Assembly: GCF_000003815.2 (NCBI RefSeq) | Contig: NC_049985.1 | Coordinates: 1,453,410 to 1,517,409, forward strand | Direction: 5' to 3' | Source of the DNA: Branchiostoma floridae | Taxonomy: Eukaryota; Chordata; Leptocardii; Amphioxiformes; Branchiostomatidae | Length of the DNA stretch: 64,000 nucleotides | Shown here: positions 10,251 to 22,600 of the stretch, one piece after another | Layout: each line of letters begins with the position of its first letter | Position numbering within the stretch: position 1 is the first letter of the stretch | Notes under the pieces: generated by a model | What the model saw: only the letters and a program-made list of their open reading frames with translations | Database searches by the model: none | What the model was told of the DNA's origin: nothing | Made by a program: the position numbers and the translations under genes

Positions 10251-11567
10251 GAAGAGAGCCAGCAGATTCCAGAACAGGACTAAGACCATGTTGATCCGAT
10301 TATATGGAAAACATCCTTTGGGAATCCAAAAACTAATGCGAGCGCGCTAAAAGAAAAAAAATGTTTAAAAAAATATATTTTCCTTCAGACCATGTCGATT
10401 TGATAAAATTGATGACATCCTGTGTGAATCACAAAACTATTGCGAGCATGCTAAAAGGAAAATTATCCGTAAAAAAGTTCCTTCATCATGAAAGCTAAAT
10501 AGTCAGGTAGTTTGAATATTGGACTAGAAACAAAGACTATACCATACCGAACAAATAGATTCTTCATTTTTAATCTTTCATATCTCATATTTTAGTGGTA
10601 ACAGTTACATTTATTGGTTAAGGTATGTTTGAATATCTATTATATATTTTAGTAATAATTCGTAATGTTAGAAGACCCAGTAAGACCTTTCACTAGTCAG
10701 GTAGTTTGAATATTGGACTAGAAACAAAGAGTATACCATACCGAACAAATAGATTCTTCATTTTTAATCTTTCATATCTCATATTTTAGTGGTAACAGTT
10801 ACATTTATTGGTTAAGGTATGTTTGAATATCTATTATATATTTTAGTAATAATTCGTAATGTAAGAAGACCCAGTAAGACCTTTTACTAATGGAACTATT
10901 GCCAAACCTAACCAAAGTAAAAGAAGTCAGAAGCGGCTGTTAAATGTTTCTTACCATGACCTTACAAATAACATCAATTAAGATTATAACTTAGTGGCAC
11001 TTATGTGTTATTCCCTACTATATAAAACAATTGTAGTAAGTAAGCAGATAAATTAAGATGCATCACATGAAGAAAGACAAGTTGGTGTTCAATCAATTAC
11101 GAAAATTAAATGAAACCTACATGTACAATCCATAATAGTATAAACAATAATTGTCGAAAATATTGCAGTTTTGTGAGCAGTTGAATAAAGTGTATCCTAG
11201 TAGTAGTAACGGGCATAATGTGCTGTCATTGAGTTGCTGTTGATGTACAATTAATGTTGGAAAGAGATGATGACAATACACTTGTTTGACTGATAGTTCC
11301 CATCATTATATACATGTATATACATAGCTTAGTCTGCACACACTCGGCGTTCGGCTGGAGGACATGAAGAAAACAGGACAAAATATCAAGACCTAGACAA
11401 ACGCAAAAAAACACGTCAAAGACATCCTGAGCTGAACCTCTGCTTGGAGAGTAGTGAATTGCGTCTGGTCCCAAAATATATACCAATCAACAGACTTAAT
11501 GCGTCTGTTCAGCCCCAGACTAATTTCCCGTAAGGCATACCTTTCAGGGACAAACAGAATTAGTCTG
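10251..11567. other. Intergenic stretch between the ENPP and LRR-Ig 3' ends
   Basis: Contains a ~193-bp tandem duplication at 10501-10886 (units start at 10501 and 10694, nearly identical) and otherwise AT-rich unique sequence. AATAAA at 11184-11189 could serve the ENPP transcript. The two flanking genes converge here. No exon, tRNA or transposon end is evident. Confidence 0.6.
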
Positions 11568-11840
11568 TCACGTTGCTATGGAAACGGAAGATGCCATTTG
11601 GGTGGTGGGGGGTCCATTTTGGGTGCTCGGTTCAAGGATTTTGTTGTTGCTCTTTTTTGTATGCTTGAGATGCAGGAGATTTTTGGGAAATGTGAGTGCC
11701 TGATAGTTTTGTAGCTTGGAGTTTTCAGAAAATTTAGGGAACTGATTGTCTGTCTTGGAACGTTCAGGAACTGTAAGACATTGATAGTCGTTTGGCTTTG
11801 AATTTTCATGAAATTTGATAGCCTGATAGTCAATTGGTTT
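11568..11840 (-). other. In-frame coding-like extension past the receptor stop codon
   Basis: Beyond the TAA the same frame stays open for 90 codons to a TGA at 11568-11570. It contains three more tyrosine units (DYQAI, DYQCL, NYQAL) and one decayed unit, then a Lys/Ser/Thr-rich end. Neighbouring units read GAAAATTCAAAG where this one reads GAAAATTAAAAA, so the stop is a single C-to-A change in a serine codon. The copy in the MITE at 5264 has the same stop. This is either a shortened receptor or a readthrough tail. Confidence 0.7.
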
Positions 11841-14798
11841 TTAATTTTCAGGAAATTTAAGAGCCTGATAGTCGTCTGGCTTGGGACTTTCGGGAACGGT
11901 AAGAAATTGATAGTCGTTTGGCTTGGAATTTTTAGGAACAGTAAGAAACTGATAGTCGTTTGGCTTGGAAGTTTTGGGAAATTTAAGAGGCTGATAGTCG
12001 TCTGGCTTGGGACTTTCAGTAACTGCAAGAAATTGATAGTCGTTTGGCTTTGAACATTCAGGAAATTTAAGAGGCTGATAGTAGTCTGGCTTGGAACCTT
12101 CACGATCGGAAAGAAATTGATAGTCGTCTGGTTTCGAATGTTCAGGAAATTTGAGAGCCTGATAGTCGCCTGACTTAGGATTTTCAGGAAATTTAAGAGC
12201 TTGATAGTCGTTTGGCTTGGAATTTTCAGGAAATTTAAGAGCCTGATAGTCGTCTGGCTTGGAACCTTCACGATCGGAAATAAATTGATAGTCGTCTGGT
12301 TTCGAATGTTCATGAAATTTGAGAGCCTGATAGTCGCCTGACTTAGGATTTTCAGGAAATTTAAGAGCCTGATAGTCGTTTGGCTTGGGACTTTCAGGAA
12401 CAGTAAGAGATTGATAGTCGTTTGGCTTTGAATTTTTAGGAAATTTAAGAGGCTGGTAGTCGTCTGGCTTGGGACTTTCAGGATCGGAAAGAAATTGATA
12501 GTCGTTTGGTTTCGAATGTTCATTAAATTTGAGAGCCTGGTAGTCATCGGTTTTGTGCTCGGTGTCCGAAGGAAAGGTGACGTAGTCTATGTCTGCGGGG
12601 AGGGTGACGTAGTAATGGTCCGTCTTGAAATCGCCGGGAAAAGAACAGCATTCGTGTCCAGCAGCGTCGTTTTCGTCGCTCGCGTTGTCTGCCGATGCCT
12701 TTGTGATGTATGGGTTATTAGTTCTCCGTTTGTACGGGAAGCCAGGCTCGGATGTATCGTCGCCTCTAACTGTGATATAGCCTTCGGTGTCTTCTGTGCC
12801 AGCCTCTAATCCAGACGTGTCGTGACGATGCTTCTTCAGAACATGTTCTTTGGAATCGTGGCTGCTAGTGACCACATCATGGGTCTCTTGCGTGCGTTTC
12901 AAAAATTCCACTAACCGCCCTTCATTGTCGTAGTGCCCTACTCTACCGGGCACCGCAAACGCTACGCTGTCGCACAGTTCTTGCCTCCTAGACTTGCTTG
13001 CTCTTCCTTGATGACTTGGCCGTTTTTCATTGTCATACTCTCCCCCTCCGAGACCCTCTCCCCTTACCGTGACCCTGCACATTGAAGCTCTCAGTTCCTT
13101 CCGGGTTCTCGGCTTAGGAAGATTATCTGCTTCGACAGCATCGAATGTTTTCGGTGTTTTTCCAAGATCAGGTGTACATTCGCTACCACGCGTCTTATGA
13201 CGCCGACGCTTGTTACAGCTCCTCATGTCTTGATTTGAGAACTGGTCGTCAATTTCATAAGACACTTTCTCGGCACCGTCATTCTCATAAGGGTCTCGGA
13301 ACTGGTCGTCATTTTCGTAAGTTGCTCTCGCGCCATCTTCTTCATTCAAGGTTTCATCGTCATTTTCATATGGACGTGAGGAATGGTCAAGTCCATCAAT
13401 GTTACTGTCATCTCCTTGGTTCGAAACGTGTCGGACATCTTTGTCTTGACCTCTCCTACGGCGCGCGGGTTCCTCTTCGTTTCGCATTCTGATCTTTCTG
13501 ATGAGGGCGGCTAGAACCAAAACCACACCGACGCCAGATGCTGCTGCTATCCCTTCATAGAGGGCAACGTTACTTTTGAGATGCCCGGGCAAAGTTGTCG
13601 TCTCTGAGAACACGACCATGCTGCGAGGTGTTGTTTTGATGCTTTCCTGAGGCGTTGTCTTGTACTGGACTACATCGGGCAGCTGGATGTGCCCAAGATT
13701 TAGAATGGCTGATGCATTTGCACTTTTTGCATGGTTTCCTGTCACCATGCATGTGTAGGTACCATTTTGGGACGCTGTTAGGTTCAACACGGAGTAGCAG
13801 GTTGTTGTTTCCTCGAACACTCTCACATCGGACCCTATCCGCCTGCAGTGCAGCATTCTCTCGCTGGCGCGCTGTCTCGAGTATTCGGAGGTGGATGAGA
13901 GTTCGTTTCCGTTCGGAAGAAGCCATGAAAAGTGGAGCTTTTCCAGACAGTTCGCCTGGCAAGTGAGAAATCCTTTCCCCGGTATCCCCACAGCGTTCGT
14001 TCTCGTAACAGAGACCAATGGCGGTGGGCAGGTCAGTCTGTCCAACGGAAAACTACTGAGCCATTTACCCTTTCTATTCTCATCCGTACACATAACGTCC
14101 AAGCGCGACCGCCCCAGTCTCGTTATCCACTTCTTTATTTCTCGCAACCTGCAGTCACAAATTAACCGTCCTCCAAACATGTTCATGCCTTCGTTATGCT
14201 GGAATTTTACCAGGTCTCCCAGTGACAGTTGTTGTATGATATTATCCATAATAGTGAATTCTTGAAGGGACTTGAGGCGCCAAATGTCTGAAGGGATGCG
14301 TTGAAGGCAGTTAATGGAAAGGTCGAGGGTCTCTATTTTTTGTAGCTCAGAAAAGGTACCATTGTCGATCGATACTAAGTGGTTCAAAGCAAGATTCAGA
14401 TATTTGAGCTGACGAAGCCCTCGAAATGTTCCTACCTCGAGTTTCCGAATCTTGTTCATACTAAGATCGAGGTTTGTCAAATTAGGCACCGTATCGAAAC
14501 ACCCCACCTCTACTTCCACCACACTGCTGCTATGGATGGTTAGAACGCGGAGATTTGGGAGGCCGGGCAGCTTCCCTCTTCCGATGGTTTTGATGGTCTG
14601 AAACTTGATCACCAGGGACCGGAGCGCTTCGGGAAGCTCGGCGGGGATGTCGCTAAGGGCCCCGGACCGGGTGCAGGTGATCGCCGTGGGAGGATTGCCG
14701 AATCTCCGGCTGCAGCGGTCCAGGTCGGAACGCGAGGAGGAGCCCGCAAAACCAACAACGATAAGCAGCCCCAACAAAACAAGGCTAGGGATCGTCAT
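11841..14798 (-). CDS. Single-exon LRR-Ig transmembrane receptor with 17-unit DYQxL tail
   Basis: 985 residues from ATG 14798, chosen because the signal peptide (TIPSLVLLGLLIVVGF) starts there. Order: LRRNT cysteines C29-C42; about six leucine-rich repeats 55-200; LRRCT 205-257 (CDCRLREIKKW); one Ig domain ~265-367 (C280, NGTYTCMV C350); Thr/Pro stalk; membrane span ~412-433; cytoplasmic tail ~550 residues. The tail holds YEND at Y478, Y494 and Y504, YEID Y514, YDNE Y588 and Y623, YITV Y674, YVTL and YVTF near 730-740, then 17 units of 14 residues (core [DN]DYQ[AFPS]L) from Y753 to Y977. pYxN is the known GRB2-type SH2 site and YxxL an ITAM or endocytic type, so phosphotyrosine signalling is inferred. 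Amphioxus is known for expanded LRR-Ig families; ligand and name are unknown. Stop TAA at 11841. Confidence 0.9.
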   Translation of the reverse strand: MTIPSLVLLGLLIVVGFAGSSSRSDLDRCSRRFGNPPTAITCTRSGALSDIPAELPEALRSLVIKFQTIKTIGRGKLPGLPNLRVLTIHSSSVVEVEVGCFDTVPNLTNLDLSMNKIRKLEVGTFRGLRQLKYLNLALNHLVSIDNGTFSELQKIETLDLSINCLQRIPSDIWRLKSLQEFTIMDNIIQQLSLGDLVKFQHNEGMNMFGGRLICDCRLREIKKWITRLGRSRLDVMCTDENRKGKWLSSFPLDRLTCPPPLVSVTRTNAVGIPGKGFLTCQANCLEKLHFSWLLPNGNELSSTSEYSRQRASERMLHCRRIGSDVRVFEETTTCYSVLNLTASQNGTYTCMVTGNHAKSANASAILNLGHIQLPDVVQYKTTPQESIKTTPRSMVVFSETTTLPGHLKSNVALYEGIAAASGVGVVLVLAALIRKIRMRNEEEPARRRRGQDKDVRHVSNQGDDSNIDGLDHSSRPYENDDETLNEEDGARATYENDDQFRDPYENDGAEKVSYEIDDQFSNQDMRSCNKRRRHKTRGSECTPDLGKTPKTFDAVEADNLPKPRTRKELRASMCRVTVRGEGLGGGEYDNEKRPSHQGRASKSRRQELCDSVAFAVPGRVGHYDNEGRLVEFLKRTQETHDVVTSSHDSKEHVLKKHRHDTSGLEAGTEDTEGYITVRGDDTSEPGFPYKRRTNNPYITKASADNASDENDAAGHECCSFPGDFKTDHYYVTLPADIDYVTFPSDTEHKTDDYQALKFNEHSKPNDYQFLSDPESPKPDDYQPLKFPKNSKPNDYQSLTVPESPKPNDYQALKFPENPKSGDYQALKFHEHSKPDDYQFISDREGSKPDDYQALKFPENSKPNDYQALKFPENPKSGDYQALKFPEHSKPDDYQFLSDREGSKPDYYQPLKFPECSKPNDYQFLAVTESPKPDDYQPLKFPKTSKPNDYQFLTVPKNSKPNDYQFLTVPESPKPDDYQALKFPEN

Positions 14799-15950
14799 AT
14801 CGTGTGCCTTCCGTATCAAAACATCAACAGCGATTGCAAATACAATTCTTTAAAATTCCCACGAGCCACCCGCAGGTGTAAGGTTTAGAAAAGTACACAA
14901 GTGTAGAGTTTTGCGGTGATCTCGCTACTGGTCAGCCTGTCAATTTGCGAAATCTTCGGAAAAATGATTGATCTCGAACCAATAGAGCTCACTGAAGACC
15001 TATTCTTCCACTGTTCGTGACAGAGTAGACAGACGCTATGTAGCGTAGCTCTTTTCGATAAGGACAGTGCTAGTGGACCGTGCCTTGTTGTCCCGTTCTT
15101 AGGACAACGGCCCTTTCCAGTAACGTGAATGTCGTGTGAGCGACAAAGCCGGGATTCGCTCTCGCGCCTTTTTTGTGCGCTAACCTGGACGCTACTCGAA
15201 TACGTGATGCTTTACCTCGGCAATTTCTTGTCACCAACGCGGTCTTGATGCTGCTCTTGAGCCACCAAACCACCTTCAGTAGAAGAGTAAGACGTTGTGT
15301 AAAATTCTCTGAGCTGTGACTATAAATAAAATGTATGCAAACACCAAAAACGGCTGGTTTTCTTGGAAAAAATACAAAGTAAATTTCCTGTACACGACTG
15401 GCTGGTATTCTACAATGTCCAGTTGTGCCGAAGGCTATGTAGACCATTAGAAACATGCAATGAAAACAACAGCCGGACAAATGTCACTCTAAAGGTCGTG
15501 ACAAAATCACTTTGGGCAGAGCAAGTGGTGTACGTTTAGGCCTCGTAGCACAAAGTTGCAAATGGATCTTTATTTTAATTAATAGTAACTAACTACAGAT
15601 GGACACCAGGCTAATTCTAATGTGGGAATAAGCTGTAAGCCACCTACAGTAAAAACAAGTACAGACATTCAAAACATCTTATCGTTGACCATTTATGGCA
15701 AAATACTCAGATTTAACAACTCAGTATACAAATCATGATTGCTATCAAGGTATACCACAAAATATAAAATCAGATCATCATTCAACGATTATATATTGCA
15801 CATTGGGTAGCCTTCATCTTTGCAATTTGGCATGCAACAATTAATTTCATGTATGATATGGCTATCGTATCAGACATTCTTTTACATGGCCTTCACGTGA
15901 TGGATTTGCACTACATATTTCAGCATCTGTACCAATCAGCATCTGGTAGC
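14799..15950. other. Intergenic stretch between LRR-Ig gene and SINE
   Basis: Holds the receptor's presumed promoter next to 14799 and otherwise unremarkable sequence. No exon or inverted-repeat element recognised. Confidence 0.5.
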
Positions 15951-16225
15951 CAGTGCAATGGCCTAGTGGGTAGAGTGTTCGCCTTGCATTCGGAAGGTCG
16001 TGAGTTTGATCCCGGCCGAGTCATACCAAAGACTATAAAAATGGTACATGCTGCTTTCTCTGCTTAGCACTCAGCATTCGGGAAAGAGTATGGAAGTTGA
16101 ACACACACCACTACCAGTGGACTAGCCCCCTGCTGTAGTGATTGCGTTGTGTGTGGCCCAGGGCTAACGAAACAGAGATGGGCACTGCCCTATGCGCCAG
16201 AAATGGGCACTGCCCTTGGCGCGGG
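15951..16225 (+). mobile_element. tRNA-derived SINE, copy 2
   Basis: tRNA-like head at 15951-16024 with box A TGGCCTAGTGGG and box B-like GAGTTTGATCCC, then a body with ACATGCTGCTTTCTCTGCTT, CCACTACCAGTGGACTAGCC and two GGGCACTGCCC-containing motifs near the 3' end. It matches the minus-strand element at 3200-3455. It is not called a tRNA gene because the acceptor stem is not paired and the body is repetitive. Sequence 16226-16629 downstream shows nothing recognisable apart from the ALG8 3' flank. Confidence 0.75.
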
Positions 16226-16629
16226 AAGGGTTTAACTTTTAATTTCAGTATCTGACATTATCTGAAGAATTGTTATGAAAGGCCGATGTTTACTATCTTT
16301 CACTGTCAGGTGCTAATGGGTAACATTTTCATGTTCCATAGTTTATAATCTGGCCAATTTCTTTCTGTTTCTTATATGATTATGCCCAAAATTTGAGTTG
16401 TGCACCCTATTTCTGAGTGAGGCTGTGAACTTATTGATCACTCTTTGCATGTGCTCTGTCCTGCATTTTTGTTACTGCAGTTGTTTCAACTTACCTACAT
16501 GAAAAGAAAAATACCTACATGTATACGTAAATGCCTCCTTTATCCTTCTTTTGTGAAACTAAGTTCCTGCAAGCTTAGAATAAAAATGTTTACTGTATTA
16601 AGAGTGAAGGTCATGGATTAGAAATCACC

Positions 16630-19600
16630 CTAAGACTGTTTTAAATGCTGAACGCTTGTCAAAGTCGTGAAGTAAAATTTGAGCCAAGACCCCATAACCC
16701 CCAGGGCGCAGTAGACTGATGTGAGCATGAGTGGGAGGAACGGCAGGCGGGTGGTGAGACCTAGGGCGTGATGGCCCAGGCTACAGTACAGCTGGAGTAA
16801 TACCAGCCCAATGATGTACGCAGTCTCCACAGGAGACAGGAGCGGCAGGCAGTACGGACGTCTCTTACTGGAGCTGTGAACAGAGAGGGTTCAAATAGTA
16901 ATACAGTCACGTTGAATTAAAAAAGACACTAAGGCCACACCTATTTCATTTGTTGCTTCTCGGAGTTGCTTGTCCATTTTTTTCATTTTCTTAAAAAAAC
17001 AAATTAAACCCCAAGAAATCACAAACCTGTAAATTTTACCATTCAGAGCCACATACGCATAATTTCTGTCCTTTAGTTACAATTGGTTGCATTTTACACC
17101 ATAATGGAACAAGCTTTGAATACTATGGTAGCTTTAAAATTTGGATTTCAGGCAAATCGATGAATTCCCAGCATCTTTAAAGGGCCAAAATGGTTTCTTA
17201 GCTTAGATGTCCTCTTCGATTGAAAAGTTTTTGTTATGACACAGATATTTAAACAGTAGTATGGTCACACAGACTCACCCATGCAGACTGCCCAGGGCCA
17301 TGAAGGCAAAGAGTGAGAACATCAGCATCAGGCACACTTTACTGGGGGTCTCTGGGGGGAATACAGTATCCAGAGTTTGATTAAATATGACTACTTGTTA
17401 CTTGACATTCACAAAAAGCTATTGCTACTTGACATTCGAAGTACATAAACTATTGTATCTTTCTATGCTAAATATATTTACATATATTTATTTATTTCAT
17501 TTCTTCCTCAAACGTACATAGGCAGGGAAATACACACATGATATACCCTGAATTGCGTAGGTTTGTTACAAAGAAACTTATACGTACAAAATATCAACAT
17601 ACAAAGATACATAATATATTAACAAACACTAAGCATAGATCCGAACTCACAGGCTGATGGTAATGCTAGGAAATAGAGTCATTATAAAGTCTGACTGCAG
17701 TGTGGAGGAACGACTGTTTCAGTCTGTCAGTTCTTGCCTTGGGGAGAGTGAACGCGTTCTTGTTCCTCAGTTGCCTGCCAGTAACTGTGCGTCTTTGAGG
17801 AGGCACAAGATCGTGCAGTGGATGCTCGGGTCTTAACATATCCTTAAAGAGCTTTACTGCAGCAGCTTCTCTCCTTTCCTTTAAGGAAGGTAAGTTGGGA
17901 ACTGATCGCCTACCCCCGAGAGAAAGGATACGGAGGGCCCGTTTCTGTACACGTTCCAAACTGTCCGATTGTTCTTTGCTGCAGCCTACCAGCAGAACGT
18001 GACCGTATTCAAGAACGCTACGAATAAGTGACGGGTAAATCTGAACCAGGTCTGCCACGCACATCTCCTGTTTAGTCAGTAGTCTGAGATAGTGCAGCCT
18101 GCTCGATGCTTTTGAAACGAGGGATTGTACATGGTCGTGCCATGACAGCTTGCAGTCGAAGATGAACCCAAGGCCCTTTGCGACCCTTGAGAATGGTACA
18201 GGTACACCGCCGAGAGAGAGTGGCGGTAAAAGTGGAATATTTCTGCTGAAGCAGATCAACAGAGACTGACTTTTTTTGCCCTTTAGCAGCATGTCATTAC
18301 ACTCCGCCCAGGAATCAAGCTGTAGCGCTTCCTCTCTCATACTGTTATCCACGCGATCCTTCCCCAGGGAGATAGACCTGGACAAACCCACGTCGTCCGC
18401 GTAGCCGACATCAAGAGTGTCGCTGTAGACTACGTCTCGAGTACTCATAAACAGGAGGAAAAGGTATGGTGACAGTACACCTCCCTGAGGTACCCCCGAA
18501 GTGAGTACTCTCCACTCGCTGACTTTACCGTTAGCAACCACTCTCTGGGTACGGCCCTGCAGATAGTTCTGTATCCAGGCTACCATGCGTGGATTGGTCA
18601 CGACGTCGTTCACTCGTTGAAGGAGAATTGAATGGTTCACTCTATCAAATGCCTTGCTCATGTCTGCGAACAAAGCAAGGACTGCTGCGTGACGTCTTGA
18701 GTCTAAGGCTGACAGCCACGTGTGTACCATCCTTATGGCCGCTAAGACAGTGGAAGAACCCTTCAGGTAAGCGTACTGATTTCTAATGGCAGGTGTAATA
18801 GAGGGCAGTAGTCTTTTCAGAATACTTTGGCCGCTACGGGTAAGAGGGACACGGGCCTCATCTCACTGGCGTTAGCTGCACCATTAGATTTTGGCACAGG
18901 GACAACATTTGCTGCCTTCCATATGCTAGGAACAACCCCCTCCTCATACGAAGCGTTAAACAGGTGGGTGATGACTGGCGCCAAGTCGTCAGCGTAATGC
19001 TTGAGAGTCCATGTTGGGAGATCATCAGGGCCGCTTGCCTTGTGAGGGTTTAAGCCCTTAAGAAGAGTCTTCACCTCACCAATCGAACACAAGTCAACGC
19101 ACGGAGTCGGACACTGCAGGGGGAACAGGTGCAAAGACGTTTCAGGACACCACGCTGAGGAAAAGTACTGATTTAGAACCTCGGCCACCTCGTGGTCTGA
19201 CACGTCCTCAATGGTGGTACTATTAGATCTCTCTTGTGCTCTGCCAAGTTCACGGTTAACAGCGCCCCACTACTTACGTGGGTCTTCCTGTTTGAGGGTT
19301 TGTATGAAGTTTCTGTAGTGCCAGTTCTTGGCATGCCTGATGCTGGTTTGAACGTTGTTTCTGAGAGATTTCCACCGAGCAGATTTGCCATGCCGCTTGA
19401 ACTCCTCAGCCCTTTTCCTGATAGCGCGTTTGACGCCCTCGGTCATCCACTTCTTGTCACAGGCTCTTGACGCCGACACTTTTACAGGAAGATGCTGATT
19501 CACCAAGGTCATGGTCAAACTGTAGAAGGTCTTGACTTTCTCTTCGACCAGGGCTGCTTCATAAACAGGAGACCAGTCCGTCATGGCGAGGGCCAGACCG

Positions 19601-22600
19601 AGGTTCAACTTCGTTACTGTAGTTGCCACTCTTCGCATGACCTTGACTGGTTTACTTCTGGTCGGATGTTCTACACAAGGTGGCAAAAGAACAGAGGAGT
19701 GGTCGCTGGAACCGATGGGTGGAAGGGTACGGGGTGTACAGTAGTATTGAGCTAGTAAGTTAGTTAGAATCAAGTCTAATGTAGCCGAGCCCCGCGTGGC
19801 CTGAGTCACCACTTGCTTGAGGTGAGGATGCACTGTGATAAGCTTCTGAATTGGTAGATTGTTGAAGTCGCCACCCAGCAACAGTCCGGCATGTGGTTGT
19901 TTACGATATAAACAGTCACAGGAGGTGATGAGATGTTCAACCATCTTAGTAGCCCCCTCTTTGTTATTGTTGCATGGAGGATGATACACTATACCCACAA
20001 AAAGAATCGGAAAAGTTCTCGGCAGCCACTTTGGACGAGCCTGTAGCCACATAACCTCCACTCCGTCTATCTCGAGGTCGTACAGTCTTTTGACAGGTAT
20101 GTTTTCGGCGATGTAAAGAGCCACACCCCCAGCTTTACCATATAACCTATCCTTTCTGAACAGCCTAAAACCATCGATGGCTAAAACGTCATCAGGGATT
20201 TCAGGTACAGTCCATGTCTCAGTGATACATGCCAGTTGTGCAGAATGATAGGCCAGAGTAGGCCTCTAATTCACATTTCTTATTAACAAGTGATCGTACA
20301 TTAGACAGGAACAGGCATGGAAGAGTCCTAGAGTTCTGTTGTGTTGACCTGCCATGAGTGGCGGGGACTGTTGTTATCTTACAAAGTACTCTATTGTTTA
20401 CGACACATCTGCGACTTACATAGTCATTTGCATATACATCAAGTCTATTTGTAACAAATGGTTTAATTCTACAATGTTTCTGTTTCCTAGTCAGCCCACC
20501 GCGGTTCCCTCTTGTTCTTACATTTGAAATGTTTGCATAACACATGATTCAGATCTAGAAGGGTGGTATCTGCTTAGAAAGATCGTCAAACAAATCAACT
20601 ACAAATCATCTACAGCTGCCGCTGATCCGGCGCTAAACTAATTACAATGATGATAAGATGGATCTTTGTTACGTTTAACTTAAGCAGTAGAAGTGGATGA
20701 CAACATGTCTTTCACCTCTTCTTAAGTCTTGACAATCATGTTAACATGCAATTTCTACAAATGTTTACTAAGAAATATTGTTACATGCAGTTGAACAGCA
20801 ACATTGCACTTTTTTTTGCAATGAAATTTTTCATTACAAAAAATGACTGGGATTTCTGACCTGCCTGAGTGAAGAGGAGTGGGAATAGCGACAGGTGTCC
20901 GCAGGTGCTGAGCAAGAGGAACACCTGGCCGTCCTGACGACTTTCTACAGCCAGCAAACTACAGGGGAGGAAACATAGCACAACATTCAGTACCAGTAAA
21001 CATAGCACAACATTCAGTACTAAACATTCAGTACAACTGGAACACCTGGCCGTCCTGACGACTTTCTACTACCAGCAAACTACAGGGGAGGAAACATAGC
21101 ACAACATTCAGTACCAGTAAACATAGCACAACATTCAGTACAACTGTAACACCTGGCCGTCCTGACGACTTTCTACTGCCAGCAAACTACAGGGGAGGAA
21201 ACATAGCACAACATTCAGTACCAGTAAACATAGCACAACATTCAGTACTAAACATTCAGTACAACTGGAACACCTGGCCGTCCTGACGACTTTCTACTGC
21301 CAGCAAACTACAGGGGAGGAAACATAGCACAACATTCAGTACCAGTAAACATAGCACAACATTCAGTACAACTGTAACACCTGGCCGTCCTGACGACTTT
21401 CTACTGCCAGCAAACTACAGGAGAGGAAACATAGCACAACATTCAGTACCAGTAAACATAGCACAACATTCAGTACTAAACATTCAGTACAACTGGAACA
21501 CCTGGCCGTCCTGACGACTTTCTACTGCCAGCAAACTACAGGGGAGGAAACATAGCACAACATTCAGTACCAGTAAACATAGCACAACATTCAGTAAAAA
21601 TGGAACACCTGGCCATCCTGACGACTTTCTACTGCCAGCAAACTACAGGGAAGAAACATAGTTATTCTATGGAAGCCCATGTGATAATAATAGAGCCCCA
21701 TGTATTACTGGCAAATGCAGCAACTTTCGTGGTAGTTTAAACTTTAAGTTTTAATGTTCGCGGTTTTCACGGTGGCCACTTCACCGCGATCTTAATAGCA
21801 CCACAAACATTTTTCCATGGCAGTAAGAGACTACAGTGCATGGTGCTACTGCGAACTTAAAACCAACATGAAAAGTCCCTTTTCGAATTCCAGCTACCGT
21901 GAAATTAAATCCCCGCAAACTTAAATGCATTTACAGTTACCCAAGTAATCACCCTATCCAAAACACCCGTATCAAACATTATCGGGGCACAGGGATGACA
22001 CAAAAGAATATACCTGAGAGGAATGATGATGAGAATGATAGCCTTCTCGTGCACATGGTACCCAAACACCTGTATCAAACGTTATCGGTACCCAGGTGTG
22101 ATTGGAAAGGATATACCTGAGAGGAATGATTATGAGAATGATGGCCTTCTCGTGCACGTGGTACCCAAACACCTGTATCAAACATTATCAGTACCCAGGT
22201 ATGACAGGTAAGGATCTACCTGAGAGGAATGATGATGAGGATGATAGCTTTTTCGTGCACGTGGTACCCAAACAGGAAGGAGGCGAAGGCACAGAGGACG
22301 AGGCAACGCAGGAAGTCCCTCGGCGTGCACGGTCGTCTCCACAGGTGCACCAGGGCGGGCTGGGAGGGACAGGGAAAATGGTGTCAGATCTATTCATTTA
22401 TTCATTCAGTTCTACCACTTCTAGCACGTTACCGGAACGTACTGCGAATGCGCAAACACTGTTTTTTTTTTTTCACGATGCATTGAAATCCTTGCTTGTT
22501 GCACAGTATATTTTAGAGACATGGTTTCATGTAAAACGTACACGGAGTTTTACCCTTATATAAGCACGCACTTTCTTAAATGCGGACCTTTAGTAAACCG

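Noticed and set aside
11576-12547. 323-codon minus frame rich in SQTTI repeats
   Set aside because: Out-of-frame shadow of the 42-bp repeats in the LRR-Ig tail, which is in frame with signal peptide, LRR, Ig and membrane span.
15951-16024. Possible tRNA gene
   Set aside because: Box A and B are present but stems do not pair well, the body continues as a SINE, and a second copy exists at 3200-3455.
21000-21655. Possible CRISPR-like array (regular repeats and spacers)
   Set aside because: Eukaryotic intron; the 'spacers' are repeats themselves and the unit is a copied ALG8 exon edge.
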